From Fen-1273 sp035516035 (GTDB taxonomy: Bacteria > Bacteroidota > Ignavibacteria > UBA10030 > UBA6906), in NCBI GenBank assembly GCA_035516035.1, contig DATJAS010000048.1, forward strand, positions 1 through 45,064: DNA of 45,064 nucleotides, written 5' to 3'. This document shows, piece after piece, positions 7,751 to 15,136 of the stretch; within the stretch, counting starts at the first letter, position 1, and every line of letters begins with the position of its first letter. Position numbers and translations under genes: made by a program. Under the pieces are notes generated by a model that ran no database searches, was not told the origin of the DNA, and saw only the letters and a list, made by a program, of their open reading frames with translations.

Positions 7751-9786
7751 GCACACCGGTTGCGTTCCGGCGCGCCTTCGTCACCTTCCTGATCTCCGTT
7801 TCCTCCGCATCGCCCTCATTCGCCGGCGGCGACAGTGCCGTCGCGGAGGAAGGCTCGTTCATTCTCCACAAGTTCGAGAACCCGATAGGCCAGGAAACGT
7901 ACCGCGTTACGCGGTCGGGGGACCGGCTCAGCACCGCGATCAGTTTCAAATTCACGGACAGGGGCGGGCCTGTGCCACTTGCCGTGACATTTCAATCCTC
8001 GGTTGATCTGACACCCGAGAGTTTCGGCATCAGGGGGAGAACCTCGCGCTCCTCGAGAATCGACGATTCGGTCGTCGTCGGGCGGGATTCCATACGCGTG
8101 CGCGACAGGGACGTGTGGACGACGCGCGCGCGTGCGGCGAATGTCTTCACGATTGCCGGCTACGCACCGGTGACAATGCAGATGCTCATGGTCCGCTTCT
8201 GGGCCTCTCACGGCTCGCCGAAGGAGCTTCCGACCGTACCCGGAAGCGCGGTACGCATCGAGCCTCGCGGGTTTGATACGGTTGAGACAGCCTCGGGCCC
8301 GGCTCGCCTCCGCCGGTTTACGGTTGAGGGACTGATATGGGGGCGTGAGTCAATATGGTTTGATAACACACTCCGCCTTGCGGCAGTGGTGAGCACGGAC
8401 GCGGAGTTCGATCACTTCGAGGCTGTCGGCAGCGAGTATGAGGCCTCTCTCGGGAAGTTCGTCGGTCGCGCGGGGGCGGACCAGATGGCCGCGCTCGCCG
8501 ATTTCTCCCGGGGGGTCTCGGGGATACACGAGGGATCGATCGCACTCGTCGGAGGGACGCTGATCGACGGAACCGGGGCACCTCCCGTGGAGGACGCTAC
8601 CGTGGTGATTGAGCACGGACGCATCGCGGCAGCCGGACCCGCAAAAAGCGTCCCGATCCCCTCCTCCGCCCGCGTGGTGCAGACACGGGGAGAGACAATA
8701 CTCCCCGGGCTCTGGGACATGCATGCGCATGTTGAACAGGTGGAATGGGGACCGATATACCTGGCGGCGGGCGTTACGACAGTCCGGGACTGCGGGAACG
8801 AATTCGAGTTTATCACGGCCGTACGTGATGCAATCGCAGGGGGGCGCGGGCTCGGTCCCCGGATTCTTTGCGCCGGCATCGTGGACGGTTCCAGCCCCTT
8901 CGCCATCGGCGTGGAAAGGGTCGACACGCCGGAGGAGGCGCTTGAGTGGGTGCACCGCTACCACGACGCCGGTTTTCGGCAGATGAAGATCTACAGCTCC
9001 GTCAAACTGGAAGAGCTCCGCGTCGTTGCGGCCGAAGCGCACAGGCTCGGCATGACAGTCACAGGCCATGTCCCGAACGGCCTCGACATCTACCAGGTCG
9101 TCGAGGCGGGCCAGGACCAGATAAACCACCTCCACTACGTGCTGGATATCATGCACCCGCCGCTTCCCCCCGGGGCGACAAAGCTCGATCAGATGCGGGC
9201 GCAGGCAAGTATCGATTTGAATTCTCCCGAGGCGCGCAGGGCGATAGCATTCCTGAAGCAACGCCATGTCGTCGTCGATCCGACTGCCGTCCTGACGGAG
9301 TACTCCACGGCCAGCACTGCAAAGCCCGTCGCGAGTTTTGAGTCCGGCGCGTCAAAAATCGCTCCCGAGCTGGCGGCGCAGCTCACAGATGTCGGCCCCC
9401 CCTCCCCGATTGCGAACATTGATGAGGCCATACTCAGGAAAGCTCTCGAAGTGATCGGCGCCCTGCACGGGGCCGGAGTTACAATCGTCGCGGGCACGGA
9501 CCAGACAGTGCCCGGGCACAGCCTCCACAGAGAAATGGAGCTCTACAACGAAGCGGGGTTCACGCCAATGGAGGCCATACAGGCTGCCACGATTGTGCCT
9601 GCCCGCGTGATGGGGCTCGAGCATGAGCTTGGTACCGTCGAGACGGGCAAGCGGGCTGACCTCATCATCGTCAACGGCGATCCGCTCAAAGACCTCCGGA
9701 AGCTCCGCAACGTGGAGTGGGTCATCACGAACGGTTCAATGTACAATACCGCGGAACTCTGGCGCAGCGTGGGCTTCAAGCCTTAG
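7741..9786 (+). CDS. Secreted amidohydrolase (metal-dependent, imidazolonepropionase-like)
   Basis: 681 residues with a signal peptide (1-28, ending PSFA). About 240 residues of an unassigned beta-rich N-terminal domain precede an amidohydrolase barrel. The barrel opens with ALVGGTLIDGTG and carries the metal site: His328 and His330 (DMHAHVE), Lys416 (QMKIYSS, carbamylated-lysine position), His443 (TGHVPNG), His463/His465 (NHLHYV) and Asp587 (AGTDQT). It ends with the usual ADLIIVNGDPL sub-domain. Related enzymes cleave C-N bonds of cyclic amides or dipeptides, and the export signal suggests action on periplasmic or external substrates. The ATG at 7741 overlaps the lipoprotein stop by ten bases. 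A TTG at 7732 is an alternative start. Confidence 0.88.
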   Translation: MRLSTPVAFRRAFVTFLISVSSASPSFAGGDSAVAEEGSFILHKFENPIGQETYRVTRSGDRLSTAISFKFTDRGGPVPLAVTFQSSVDLTPESFGIRGRTSRSSRIDDSVVVGRDSIRVRDRDVWTTRARAANVFTIAGYAPVTMQMLMVRFWASHGSPKELPTVPGSAVRIEPRGFDTVETASGPARLRRFTVEGLIWGRESIWFDNTLRLAAVVSTDAEFDHFEAVGSEYEASLGKFVGRAGADQMAALADFSRGVSGIHEGSIALVGGTLIDGTGAPPVEDATVVIEHGRIAAAGPAKSVPIPSSARVVQTRGETILPGLWDMHAHVEQVEWGPIYLAAGVTTVRDCGNEFEFITAVRDAIAGGRGLGPRILCAGIVDGSSPFAIGVERVDTPEEALEWVHRYHDAGFRQMKIYSSVKLEELRVVAAEAHRLGMTVTGHVPNGLDIYQVVEAGQDQINHLHYVLDIMHPPLPPGATKLDQMRAQASIDLNSPEARRAIAFLKQRHVVVDPTAVLTEYSTASTAKPVASFESGASKIAPELAAQLTDVGPPSPIANIDEAILRKALEVIGALHGAGVTIVAGTDQTVPGHSLHREMELYNEAGFTPMEAIQAATIVPARVMGLEHELGTVETGKRADLIIVNGDPLKDLRKLRNVEWVITNGSMYNTAELWRSVGFKP

Positions 9787-9801
9787 CCATCCCCCCAGAT
9801 A

Positions 9802-9833
9802 CGATGACGGAAGCGATCGCGATGACGGAAGCG
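9802..9833. repeat. Short direct repeat between convergent genes
   Basis: CGATGACGGAAGCG occurs twice (9802-9815 and 9820-9833), spaced by ATCG. The CGATGACGG core resembles the right end of the dispersed palindrome family elsewhere in the window, so it may be a decayed fragment. Confidence 0.5.
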
Positions 9834-9843
9834 GTGAAGGGAT

Positions 9844-10896
9844 TTACCAAACACCCGGGATGCGGGCACGACACTTAGGACAGCATCCATCGACGAGCGT
9901 GTTTTTCCGGACGGTGAATCCGCGGCGCTCGATGAGCAGTGTGTGGCAGGAGGGGCAGTTCGAGTTCTCGAACCGCCCCGTGAGGCCGGGGAGGTTTCCC
10001 GCGTAGACGAAATGAAGGCCCGCGTTATACCCGATCTCTGCAGCGCGCAGAAGCGTGCGGGCCGGTGTCGGGTCGGGATCGGTCATCCTGTAGTCCTGGT
10101 GAAACGCGGTGACATGCCAGGGGATATCGGGTGAGACAGAGACGAGAAACCGCGCCATGTCCGTGAGCTCCCCGTCGGAGTCGTTGAATCCGGGGATCGT
10201 CAGCGTCACGATCTCCAGCCAGATCCCCAGCTCATGTATCCTCCTGATCGAGTCCAGCACGTTCTCGATTTTCCCGCCGAGTTGCCTGTAGCTCTTATCC
10301 TGAAAGCTCTTCAAATCGATCTTATACAGGTCGACGTACGGCCTGATGTACTCGAGCACCTCCGGCGTCCCGTTCCCGTTCGAGACGTACGAGCACCTGA
10401 TGCCGTGCCTGCGCGCAACCTTGAATATGTCGACGGCCCATTCGCTCGTTATCAGCGGCTCGTTGTACGTGCTCGTGATGACCGGCGCATGGTGCTCCAC
10501 AGCAAGGGCGACAAGCCTCTCCGCGCTGACGAGCGTGGGGGGACTCCCGGCTTCGGGATCCCTGATCGCCTGTGACGTGATCCAGTTCTGGCAGTAAGCG
10601 CAGTGGTAATCGCAGCCGAGCATCCCAAAGCTCAGCGCGTTCGAGCCGGGGAGAGCGTGGAAGAAGGGTTTCTTCTCGATGGGGTCGAGCTGAATCCCCG
10701 CGGCATAGCCGTGGGGGACATAGAGCACGCCGTCGCGATTGTACCTCACCTTGCAGATGCCGTCGCGCCCCGGGGGGATCTTGCACCGGTGGCCGCAGGC
10801 GAAGCAGTGCACCCAGCCGTTGGGGTCTTTCGTGTAGAGATCCCCTTCCCGGACATGCTCCGCGAGGAGATCGTGTAGAGTGAGCGTTTCGGGCAT
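9844..10896 (-). CDS. amrS: AmmeMemoRadiSam system radical SAM enzyme
   Basis: 350 residues. An N-terminal Cys set (Cys31, Cys34, Cys38, Cys48) precedes the radical SAM cluster motif CDYHCAYC (Cys95, Cys99, Cys102). STYNEPLITSEWAVD and LYKIDLKSFQDKSYRQLGG follow, which are diagnostic of AmrS (PflA-like). A C-terminal CxxC zinc-ribbon-like tail (CPSC ... CCPKC) closes it. AmrS works with MEMO1 and AMMECR1 homologues in a radical-based modification whose product is poorly defined. Neither partner is encoded here. The promoter at 10919-10947 leaves only about 15 bases of leader and no Shine-Dalgarno site, so translation may be near-leaderless. A longer start 51 bases upstream is possible but overlaps the promoter. 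Confidence 0.92.
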   Translation of the reverse strand: MPETLTLHDLLAEHVREGDLYTKDPNGWVHCFACGHRCKIPPGRDGICKVRYNRDGVLYVPHGYAAGIQLDPIEKKPFFHALPGSNALSFGMLGCDYHCAYCQNWITSQAIRDPEAGSPPTLVSAERLVALAVEHHAPVITSTYNEPLITSEWAVDIFKVARRHGIRCSYVSNGNGTPEVLEYIRPYVDLYKIDLKSFQDKSYRQLGGKIENVLDSIRRIHELGIWLEIVTLTIPGFNDSDGELTDMARFLVSVSPDIPWHVTAFHQDYRMTDPDPTPARTLLRAAEIGYNAGLHFVYAGNLPGLTGRFENSNCPSCHTLLIERRGFTVRKNTLVDGCCPKCRARIPGVW

Positions 10897-10918
10897 AGCG
10901 CCAATCCGGCGATAATAT

Positions 10919-10947
10919 AAGGTACGCCGGGGTTGGGGAGATGTCAA
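10919..10947 (-). promoter_or_regulatory. Promoter of amrS
   Basis: On the minus strand, TTGACA (10947-10942), a 17-base spacer and TACCTT (10924-10919). A second AT-rich box, TATATT, lies just downstream. Confidence 0.5.
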
Positions 10948-10958
10948 TACAGGTCGCC

Positions 10959-11103
10959 TGTCAATGCGAGCGGCGCTGCAGGCACCCCGAAGAAATCTCG
11001 GGCGAGATTGCTTCGGGCGCGTAGAGCGCGCCCTCGCAAAGACGGCCTGGTTGCTTCGCAGAAAGCGCTCGCAATGACGGGGATTTCATTCGCATTGACG
11101 GGG
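10959..11103. repeat. Cluster of dispersed palindromic repeats (three to four copies)
   Basis: It contains one inverted copy (GTCAATGCGAGCG ... GAAGAAATCTCG, about 10960-11003), a forward copy with a GGGCGCG/CGCGCCC-type inner hairpin (11003-11045), a short forward copy (11048-11082) and a partial CATTGACGGGG end (about 11090-11103). It fills the junction between the DUF4337 gene and amrS. Confidence 0.8.
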
Positions 11104-11105
11104 TA

Positions 11106-11639
11106 TTAGATGATACCGAGCACGAGGAACACGCAGCCGCAGAGGCCGAGGAGCATGCTCGTGAACCACATCCAGCGGCGACGGGTCAGCACGGCGATCG
11201 CGGCGATGGCGATGGAAACCTGGAACACGGTCACACCCTTTGCGAGCGTTTCATGGCGTGCGAGATGAGCTTCCGAAGCGTGCGTCTTCTCCTCCGCGAC
11301 GGCCTGGATCTCTTTCTGATCGGACTTGTACTTCTCCAGCTTCTCCTCGTCTCCGGCGGCGGGTTCCTTCCCGAGTCCCTTCAGGAGTTCGGACTTGCTT
11401 TCGAGGACTGCGGCCTTAATCCCCTTCGCCTGGTAAAACGCCCACTGGTCGGACGCCTGGATCTGGTCCATCATGGCCTCGTTGGCATGATTGCCGGCAA
11501 GGAGGGCAGTGATCGCGGCGAGCACGGCCAGGACGGCGGTTGAGAGAGCCACGGCCATGACCCACGATGCTCCCTTCTCGGCCTCTTCGTGTATCGCTTC
11601 GTGAAGGTGTTCTGTGGGAACTTCGGGATCTTCGGGCAT
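11106..11639 (-). CDS. DUF4337-family membrane protein
   Basis: 177 residues with the DUF4337 layout: an acidic N-terminus (EHLHEAIHEEAEKG), a transmembrane helix (about 26-49), a long charged coiled-coil-like stretch (NEAMMDQIQASDQWAFYQAKGIKA, then Glu/Lys-rich heptads to about 135) and two closing helices ending CVFLVLGII. The family is widespread and uncharacterised. The charged middle part is probably periplasmic. ATG 11639 has AAAGGAG seven bases upstream. Last gene of the TetR-led block, separated from the TMEM175 gene by a 68-base spacer that holds a palindromic repeat. Confidence 0.85.
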   Translation of the reverse strand: MPEDPEVPTEHLHEAIHEEAEKGASWVMAVALSTAVLAVLAAITALLAGNHANEAMMDQIQASDQWAFYQAKGIKAAVLESKSELLKGLGKEPAAGDEEKLEKYKSDQKEIQAVAEEKTHASEAHLARHETLAKGVTVFQVSIAIAAIAVLTRRRWMWFTSMLLGLCGCVFLVLGII

Positions 11640-11664
11640 GGAAAGGCTCCTTTGTTGGGGTGAT

Positions 11665-11706
11665 GGATTGCTTCGTCGCTGAAAAGCGCTCCTCGCAATG
11701 ACGGGG
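11665..11706 (+). repeat. Dispersed palindromic repeat
   Basis: GGATTGCTTCGTCGCT, AAAAG-type loop, then CTCGCAATGACGGGG. It nearly fills the spacer between the TMEM175 and DUF4337 genes. Confidence 0.85.
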
Positions 11707-11707
11707 A

Positions 11708-12280
11708 CTAGCGGAGGATCCGCTCGATCCGCCTGTCGGGCACGAGCCACATGACGGCCACCAGGACGTACAGCGCGCCCGCGGCCCACGCGTAGCCAAG
11801 CGCGAGCGGGATGGCGACCATGTAGATTATGACCGAGATTCTACCCTTGAAGTCGGAACCGAGCGCGCTGGCGAGCACGGAATCGCTTTCGTGGATCGCC
11901 AGGAGCGTCCTCGTGAGTATGAAATACGCGATCGCGGAAAAGAGGAGCACGACGCCGTAGAGCGCCACGGGCCACGGGGCAAAGTGGTTCGCGCCCATCC
12001 ACGCCGTAACAAACGGCGTGAGTGAAAGCCAGAACAGAAGGTGGAGGTTCGCCCAGAGAACGCTCCCGTTCACCCTCTTCACCGCCTGGAAGAGGTGGTG
12101 GTGGTTCGACCAGTAGATGCCGAGGAAGACGAAGCTGAGTGCGTAGCTGAGAAGGAGCGGCACGAGGGGCAGGAGACCGGACGGCTCGGCGGTCAGCGGC
12201 GTCCTGAGCTCCAGCACCATGATCGTGATGATGATCGCCAGCACCCCGTCGCTGAACGCTTCCAGGCGGCTCTTGGTCAT
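11708..12280 (-). CDS. TMEM175-family potassium channel (DUF1211)
   Basis: 190 residues with six predicted helices, the size of bacterial TMEM175 proteins. The defining first-helix motif is at the very start: RLEAFSDGVLAIIITIMVLE, including the FSD signature that lines the pore in the known channels. YWSNHHHLF is the second conserved family element. Bacterial members are K+-selective leak channels of the inner membrane. The start at 12280 has AAGGAG five bases upstream. It lies between the AlkD-type and DUF4337 genes, with repeats in both spacers. Whether it shares a function with the transporter operon upstream is unknown. Confidence 0.9.
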   Translation of the reverse strand: MTKSRLEAFSDGVLAIIITIMVLELRTPLTAEPSGLLPLVPLLLSYALSFVFLGIYWSNHHHLFQAVKRVNGSVLWANLHLLFWLSLTPFVTAWMGANHFAPWPVALYGVVLLFSAIAYFILTRTLLAIHESDSVLASALGSDFKGRISVIIYMVAIPLALGYAWAAGALYVLVAVMWLVPDRRIERILR

Positions 12281-12302
12281 GCGACTCCTTCTCTCGGGGG
12301 CT

Positions 12303-12344
12303 GGATTGCTTCGTGGCGCCAGAGGCGCCACTCTCAATGACAGG
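12303..12344 (+). repeat. Dispersed palindromic repeat with perfect inner hairpin
   Basis: GGATTGCTTC, then GTGGCGCC-AGA-GGCGCCAC (perfect 8-base stem), then TCTCAATGACAGG. It fills the 65-base spacer between the AlkD-type and TMEM175 genes. Confidence 0.85.
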
Positions 12345-12345
12345 A

Positions 12346-13104
12346 TTAGCCCATCGCCATGTACTTCGCCCGCTTGCGCGGGGGGAACTTCTCGATCGCA
12401 TAGCGGAGCATCGTGCGGGGCATCCTGGCGGCATGCCTGTCCAGGAACTTCTGCTCCGTCGCAGGCGATCGCTTGCCCACCTCCCGCAGCATCCAGCCGA
12501 CCGCCTTGTGGATCAGATCGTGTTCGTCGTTAAGAAGCAGCCGGGCGATCCTGAGCGTATCGGCGAACCGGCCGCGCCGGATAAACGCCCCCGTCGCGAT
12601 GATGGCGATCCTCCTGTCCCAGAGCCAGGTCGAGCGCGCAAGGCGAGTGAGCCTCTCCCTCCCCCCCTCCAGGAAGTGCTCCCCCACGATGTCGCCCGCG
12701 GAGAGGTCGACCAGGTCCCAGTTGTTGATCCGGTGCGTGCGCGCAAGATAGAACCGGAAGATCCGTTCACGCCCCTCCCGGTCAGCCCGACCGTACGCCC
12801 GGACGAGGATCGCGAGCGCGGCGGCGCGGCATTCATGGACTTTATTGTTGAGAAGAATTCCGATTTCATGCAAGGGGAGATCCCGGTATTTCGCGGCCAC
12901 CCCCCTCAGCTCAGCGGCGGTCAGCCCGAAAAACACATCCCCTTCCCCGTATTCACCTTTCCCCGTCTTGAAATACCAGCGAGAGGCCCGGGCGCGCGAC
13001 GGCGAACCGAGGCGGCGGAGGTCGCGGGTCACCGCCTTTGCCGTGAGATTGCTTCGTATCGCCTGCGGCGCCACGCAAAATACGCGCTTCGCTCGCAATG
13101 ACAT
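12346..13104 (-). CDS. DNA alkylation repair protein, AlkD-type HEAT-repeat glycosylase
   Basis: 252 residues. The body from about residue 25 is AlkD-like: RDLRRLGSPSRARASRWYFKTGKGEYGEGDVFFGL, then HEAT-repeat helices with HECRAAALAILV, INNWDLVDLSAGDIVGEHF and LWDRRIAIIATGAFIR. These enzymes excise bulky or cationic N3/N7-alkylpurines. The first 20 codons are not AlkD sequence: they are a read-through copy of the dispersed repeat at 13046-13103, which also supplies the ATG. GAGGAG nine bases upstream, inside the end of the LolA-like gene, supports that ATG. A GTG at 13032 would give the ordinary family N-terminus but lacks a good ribosome-binding site. It sits 5 bases after the LolA-like gene. 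Confidence 0.85.
   Translation of the reverse strand: MSLRAKRVFCVAPQAIRSNLTAKAVTRDLRRLGSPSRARASRWYFKTGKGEYGEGDVFFGLTAAELRGVAAKYRDLPLHEIGILLNNKVHECRAAALAILVRAYGRADREGRERIFRFYLARTHRINNWDLVDLSAGDIVGEHFLEGGRERLTRLARSTWLWDRRIAIIATGAFIRRGRFADTLRIARLLLNDEHDLIHKAVGWMLREVGKRSPATEQKFLDRHAARMPRTMLRYAIEKFPPRKRAKYMAMG
13046..13103 (+). repeat. Dispersed palindromic repeat overlapping a coding start
   Basis: AGATTGCTTCG, an inner GCGGCGCC-containing region, then CGCTTCGCTCGCAATGAC. Read on the minus strand it encodes residues 1-20 of the AlkD-type protein, beginning at the ATG at 13104. Confidence 0.85.
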
Positions 13105-13109
13105 GTGTG

Positions 13110-13850
13110 TTATCTCCTCAACGATGCCTTGGAAAGCAGATAGTCCGGTATCGGCGCGTCGAGCGTCACGTCGTCGCTGAAGAATTCAGTCCCCTCCCCC
13201 TCCTTGAGCACGTCCTTGTAAAGCACCGACTTCGCGAGCCAGTGGTCCTTGACTCTCATGACCTCGCGCACGTCGACGCTCTTGAGGAGCTTCCCGCTCT
13301 TCGCGTAGAGCTCTTCCTTGAGGAGGATGTAGCGCTCCCTGTCCACCCACACGGTACGGTGATCGTAGGCGATATCCGTCTTCTTCGCGGCGAGGTTCAG
13401 CACCCAGCAGCGGCGTCCGTCGACGGTGTCGCCCGAGGCAACCGTCGCCGTGTACATGTTCGGCAGGTGCGGGTCGTCCATCATGTCCTCGTAGGAAAGG
13501 TCGGACCCCATCACCGACTGACGGAGCAGGTGGCCCGAGATCATGATCGTCCGGTCCGTGGAGGGGGAATATTCCCAGAGCATGTCCTTCAGCTTCAACA
13601 TTTTCGTCCCCTTCTCCCTGGCGGGTGCGGTGAACTCGGTATACGACTCATCCGTCCCCCGCTGCCAGGACTTCGATTCCACGGTGCGCGTCTCGCGCCT
13701 GCCGTGGATCACCATCCGCGACTGAACGATCTTCGTCTCGGCAAACATGTTCCGGTCGACCCTGTTCAGGATCTCGTCGCCGTCGGGCGCCTGGGCGGCC
13801 GCCCGGAGTGATACAAGGAGGAGAATCGCGCACGCACAATGTCTTCTCAT
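13110..13850 (-). CDS. LolA-like outer-membrane lipoprotein-sorting protein
   Basis: 246 residues with a signal peptide (cleavage near residue 20, AAAQ). The mature part is the LolA/LolB-like half-barrel of the 'outer membrane lipoprotein-sorting' family: ILNRVDRNMF, TKMLKLKDMLWEYSPSTDRTIMI, SYEDMMDDP, then GRRCWVLNLAAKK and VWVDRERYILLKEELYAKSG. These periplasmic proteins carry hydrophobic cargo, and members encoded with ABC permeases are thought to receive lipids or lipoproteins from them. It overlaps the upstream permease by four bases (ATGA), so the two are translationally coupled. It is not the housekeeping lolA by context. Confidence 0.88.
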   Translation of the reverse strand: MRRHCACAILLLVSLRAAAQAPDGDEILNRVDRNMFAETKIVQSRMVIHGRRETRTVESKSWQRGTDESYTEFTAPAREKGTKMLKLKDMLWEYSPSTDRTIMISGHLLRQSVMGSDLSYEDMMDDPHLPNMYTATVASGDTVDGRRCWVLNLAAKKTDIAYDHRTVWVDRERYILLKEELYAKSGKLLKSVDVREVMRVKDHWLAKSVLYKDVLKEGEGTEFFSDDVTLDAPIPDYLLSKASLRR

Positions 13851-15136
13851 GTCCCAAGTTCCTTGAAGAGCTCTGACGTCTGTCGTTTGTAAATCCCCAG
13901 GCCGGAGATCGCGGTGCCCAGCAGGGTCGCCAGGAGTCCAGGCAGGAACCCGATCACGTACGTGAACGGCGTGACTTCCGCGCGGACGATGTTGGGGATC
14001 ATCATCGTGCTCTCGTTCATGATCGAGCCGATGTCGAACCCGTGTGACTGGGTGTAGTACGCGATCCCGACGCCGACCGCGGTGCCGAGGAGGGACCCGG
14101 CCAGGCCGATCATGACCGATTCGCCGAGGAGCGTGACGTACACGTGGGATTTTGCTTCCCCCACCGCGAGCCGGATGCCGAATTCACCGTAGCGGCGGAG
14201 GCTGCCGGTCAGCCCCGCGTTCCAGAGAACAATGGACATGGCAACGGTGAATATCGCGATCAGGGCGACCGAGTAGAGGCTGACCATATCCATGTAATCG
14301 GCAAGCCCGCTCGTCGTCCTGAGCGTGCCCATGACCGGAGTGAACTGCCCTCCGGGCGACTTGGGGTCCGCCGCAGGGAAGCGGCTGTTGAATGAGGCGG
14401 CAACCGCATTCGCCCGCTCCTCGTGATAAATGTCATCGGCGAAAAGTCCCAGGATCTCCCCCGCGCCGTCGGCCATGTCGAGCGCCTGCTGGATATCGGC
14501 GATGTCTGCCACGATCATCCCCTTGTCCATCGCGACAATCCCGAAGCGGACAGTGCCGGCAACGACGAAGTTTGTGAGCGACATGCTCCCGTACATCGTC
14601 GAGCTCATCAGCGTGACCGTGTCCCCCGGCCCGACGTGGAGCTTCCCCGCAAGCTCGTCGCCGACCACGATCTCCCCCCGCGCGCGCAGCATCCGCCCCC
14701 TTACGATCGCACGTCCGACCTCAAGGTATTTCCCTTCCGGGCTCCCGGGCGACAGGAGATCTGCCGCGATCCCCGTCACCGGCGCCTGTGCCCGCGTCTC
14801 GTGGCGGGCGTCGGGGACGTCGAGGAGCCCGCCGAACCTGGTCCGGGGTGTCCAGAGGAGATCCGGAAAGTCGCGCCGGAGGCCGGCGATGAGCGTGTCG
14901 ATGCCGAGGAGGGCGAGGTCGTTCGGCACCTGGTCGGCTTCCTTCGCGTAGGAGCGCGTGGTAACCCGCACGTGGCCGGTCGTGTAGTGCGCCGTCGTCT
15001 GGACGAGGCTCGACATGACCCCGTGCATCCACGACTGAAGGGCGACGGTCAGCAGGACGCCGACAAAGACGGTCAGGAGCGGGAAAAACGAGCGGGACCT
15101 GTCGCGCAGCAGTCCTTTCATCAGGAATCGTATCAT
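13847..15136 (-). CDS. ABC transporter permease (FtsX/LolE-MacB type), second copy
   Basis: 429 residues. An N-terminal helix (SFFPLLTVFVGVLLTVALQ) is followed by a large periplasmic domain (about 40-285) and three C-terminal helices (LYSVALIAIFTVAMSIVLW, a loop with LRRYGEFGIRLAVGEAKS, SVMIGLAGSLLGTAVGVGIAYY, and VIGFLPGLLATLLGTAISGL). This is the four-helix LolC/LolE/MacB layout. Such permeases do not pump across the membrane but lift substrates from the outer leaflet into the periplasm. Overlaps at both ends by four bases with the other permease and the LolA-like gene indicate one co-translated complex. Confidence 0.9.
   Translation of the reverse strand: MIRFLMKGLLRDRSRSFFPLLTVFVGVLLTVALQSWMHGVMSSLVQTTAHYTTGHVRVTTRSYAKEADQVPNDLALLGIDTLIAGLRRDFPDLLWTPRTRFGGLLDVPDARHETRAQAPVTGIAADLLSPGSPEGKYLEVGRAIVRGRMLRARGEIVVGDELAGKLHVGPGDTVTLMSSTMYGSMSLTNFVVAGTVRFGIVAMDKGMIVADIADIQQALDMADGAGEILGLFADDIYHEERANAVAASFNSRFPAADPKSPGGQFTPVMGTLRTTSGLADYMDMVSLYSVALIAIFTVAMSIVLWNAGLTGSLRRYGEFGIRLAVGEAKSHVYVTLLGESVMIGLAGSLLGTAVGVGIAYYTQSHGFDIGSIMNESTMMIPNIVRAEVTPFTYVIGFLPGLLATLLGTAISGLGIYKRQTSELFKELGT

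Noticed and set aside
10959..11103. CRISPR array
   Set aside because: The repeated units are palindromic, of unequal length and in both orientations, with no regular spacers and no cas genes.
11640..11789. N-terminal extension of the DUF4337 protein through the repeat
   Set aside because: A good ribosome-binding site (AAAGGAG) precedes the inner ATG at 11639, unlike the AlkD case, and the extension is antisense to the TMEM175 gene end.
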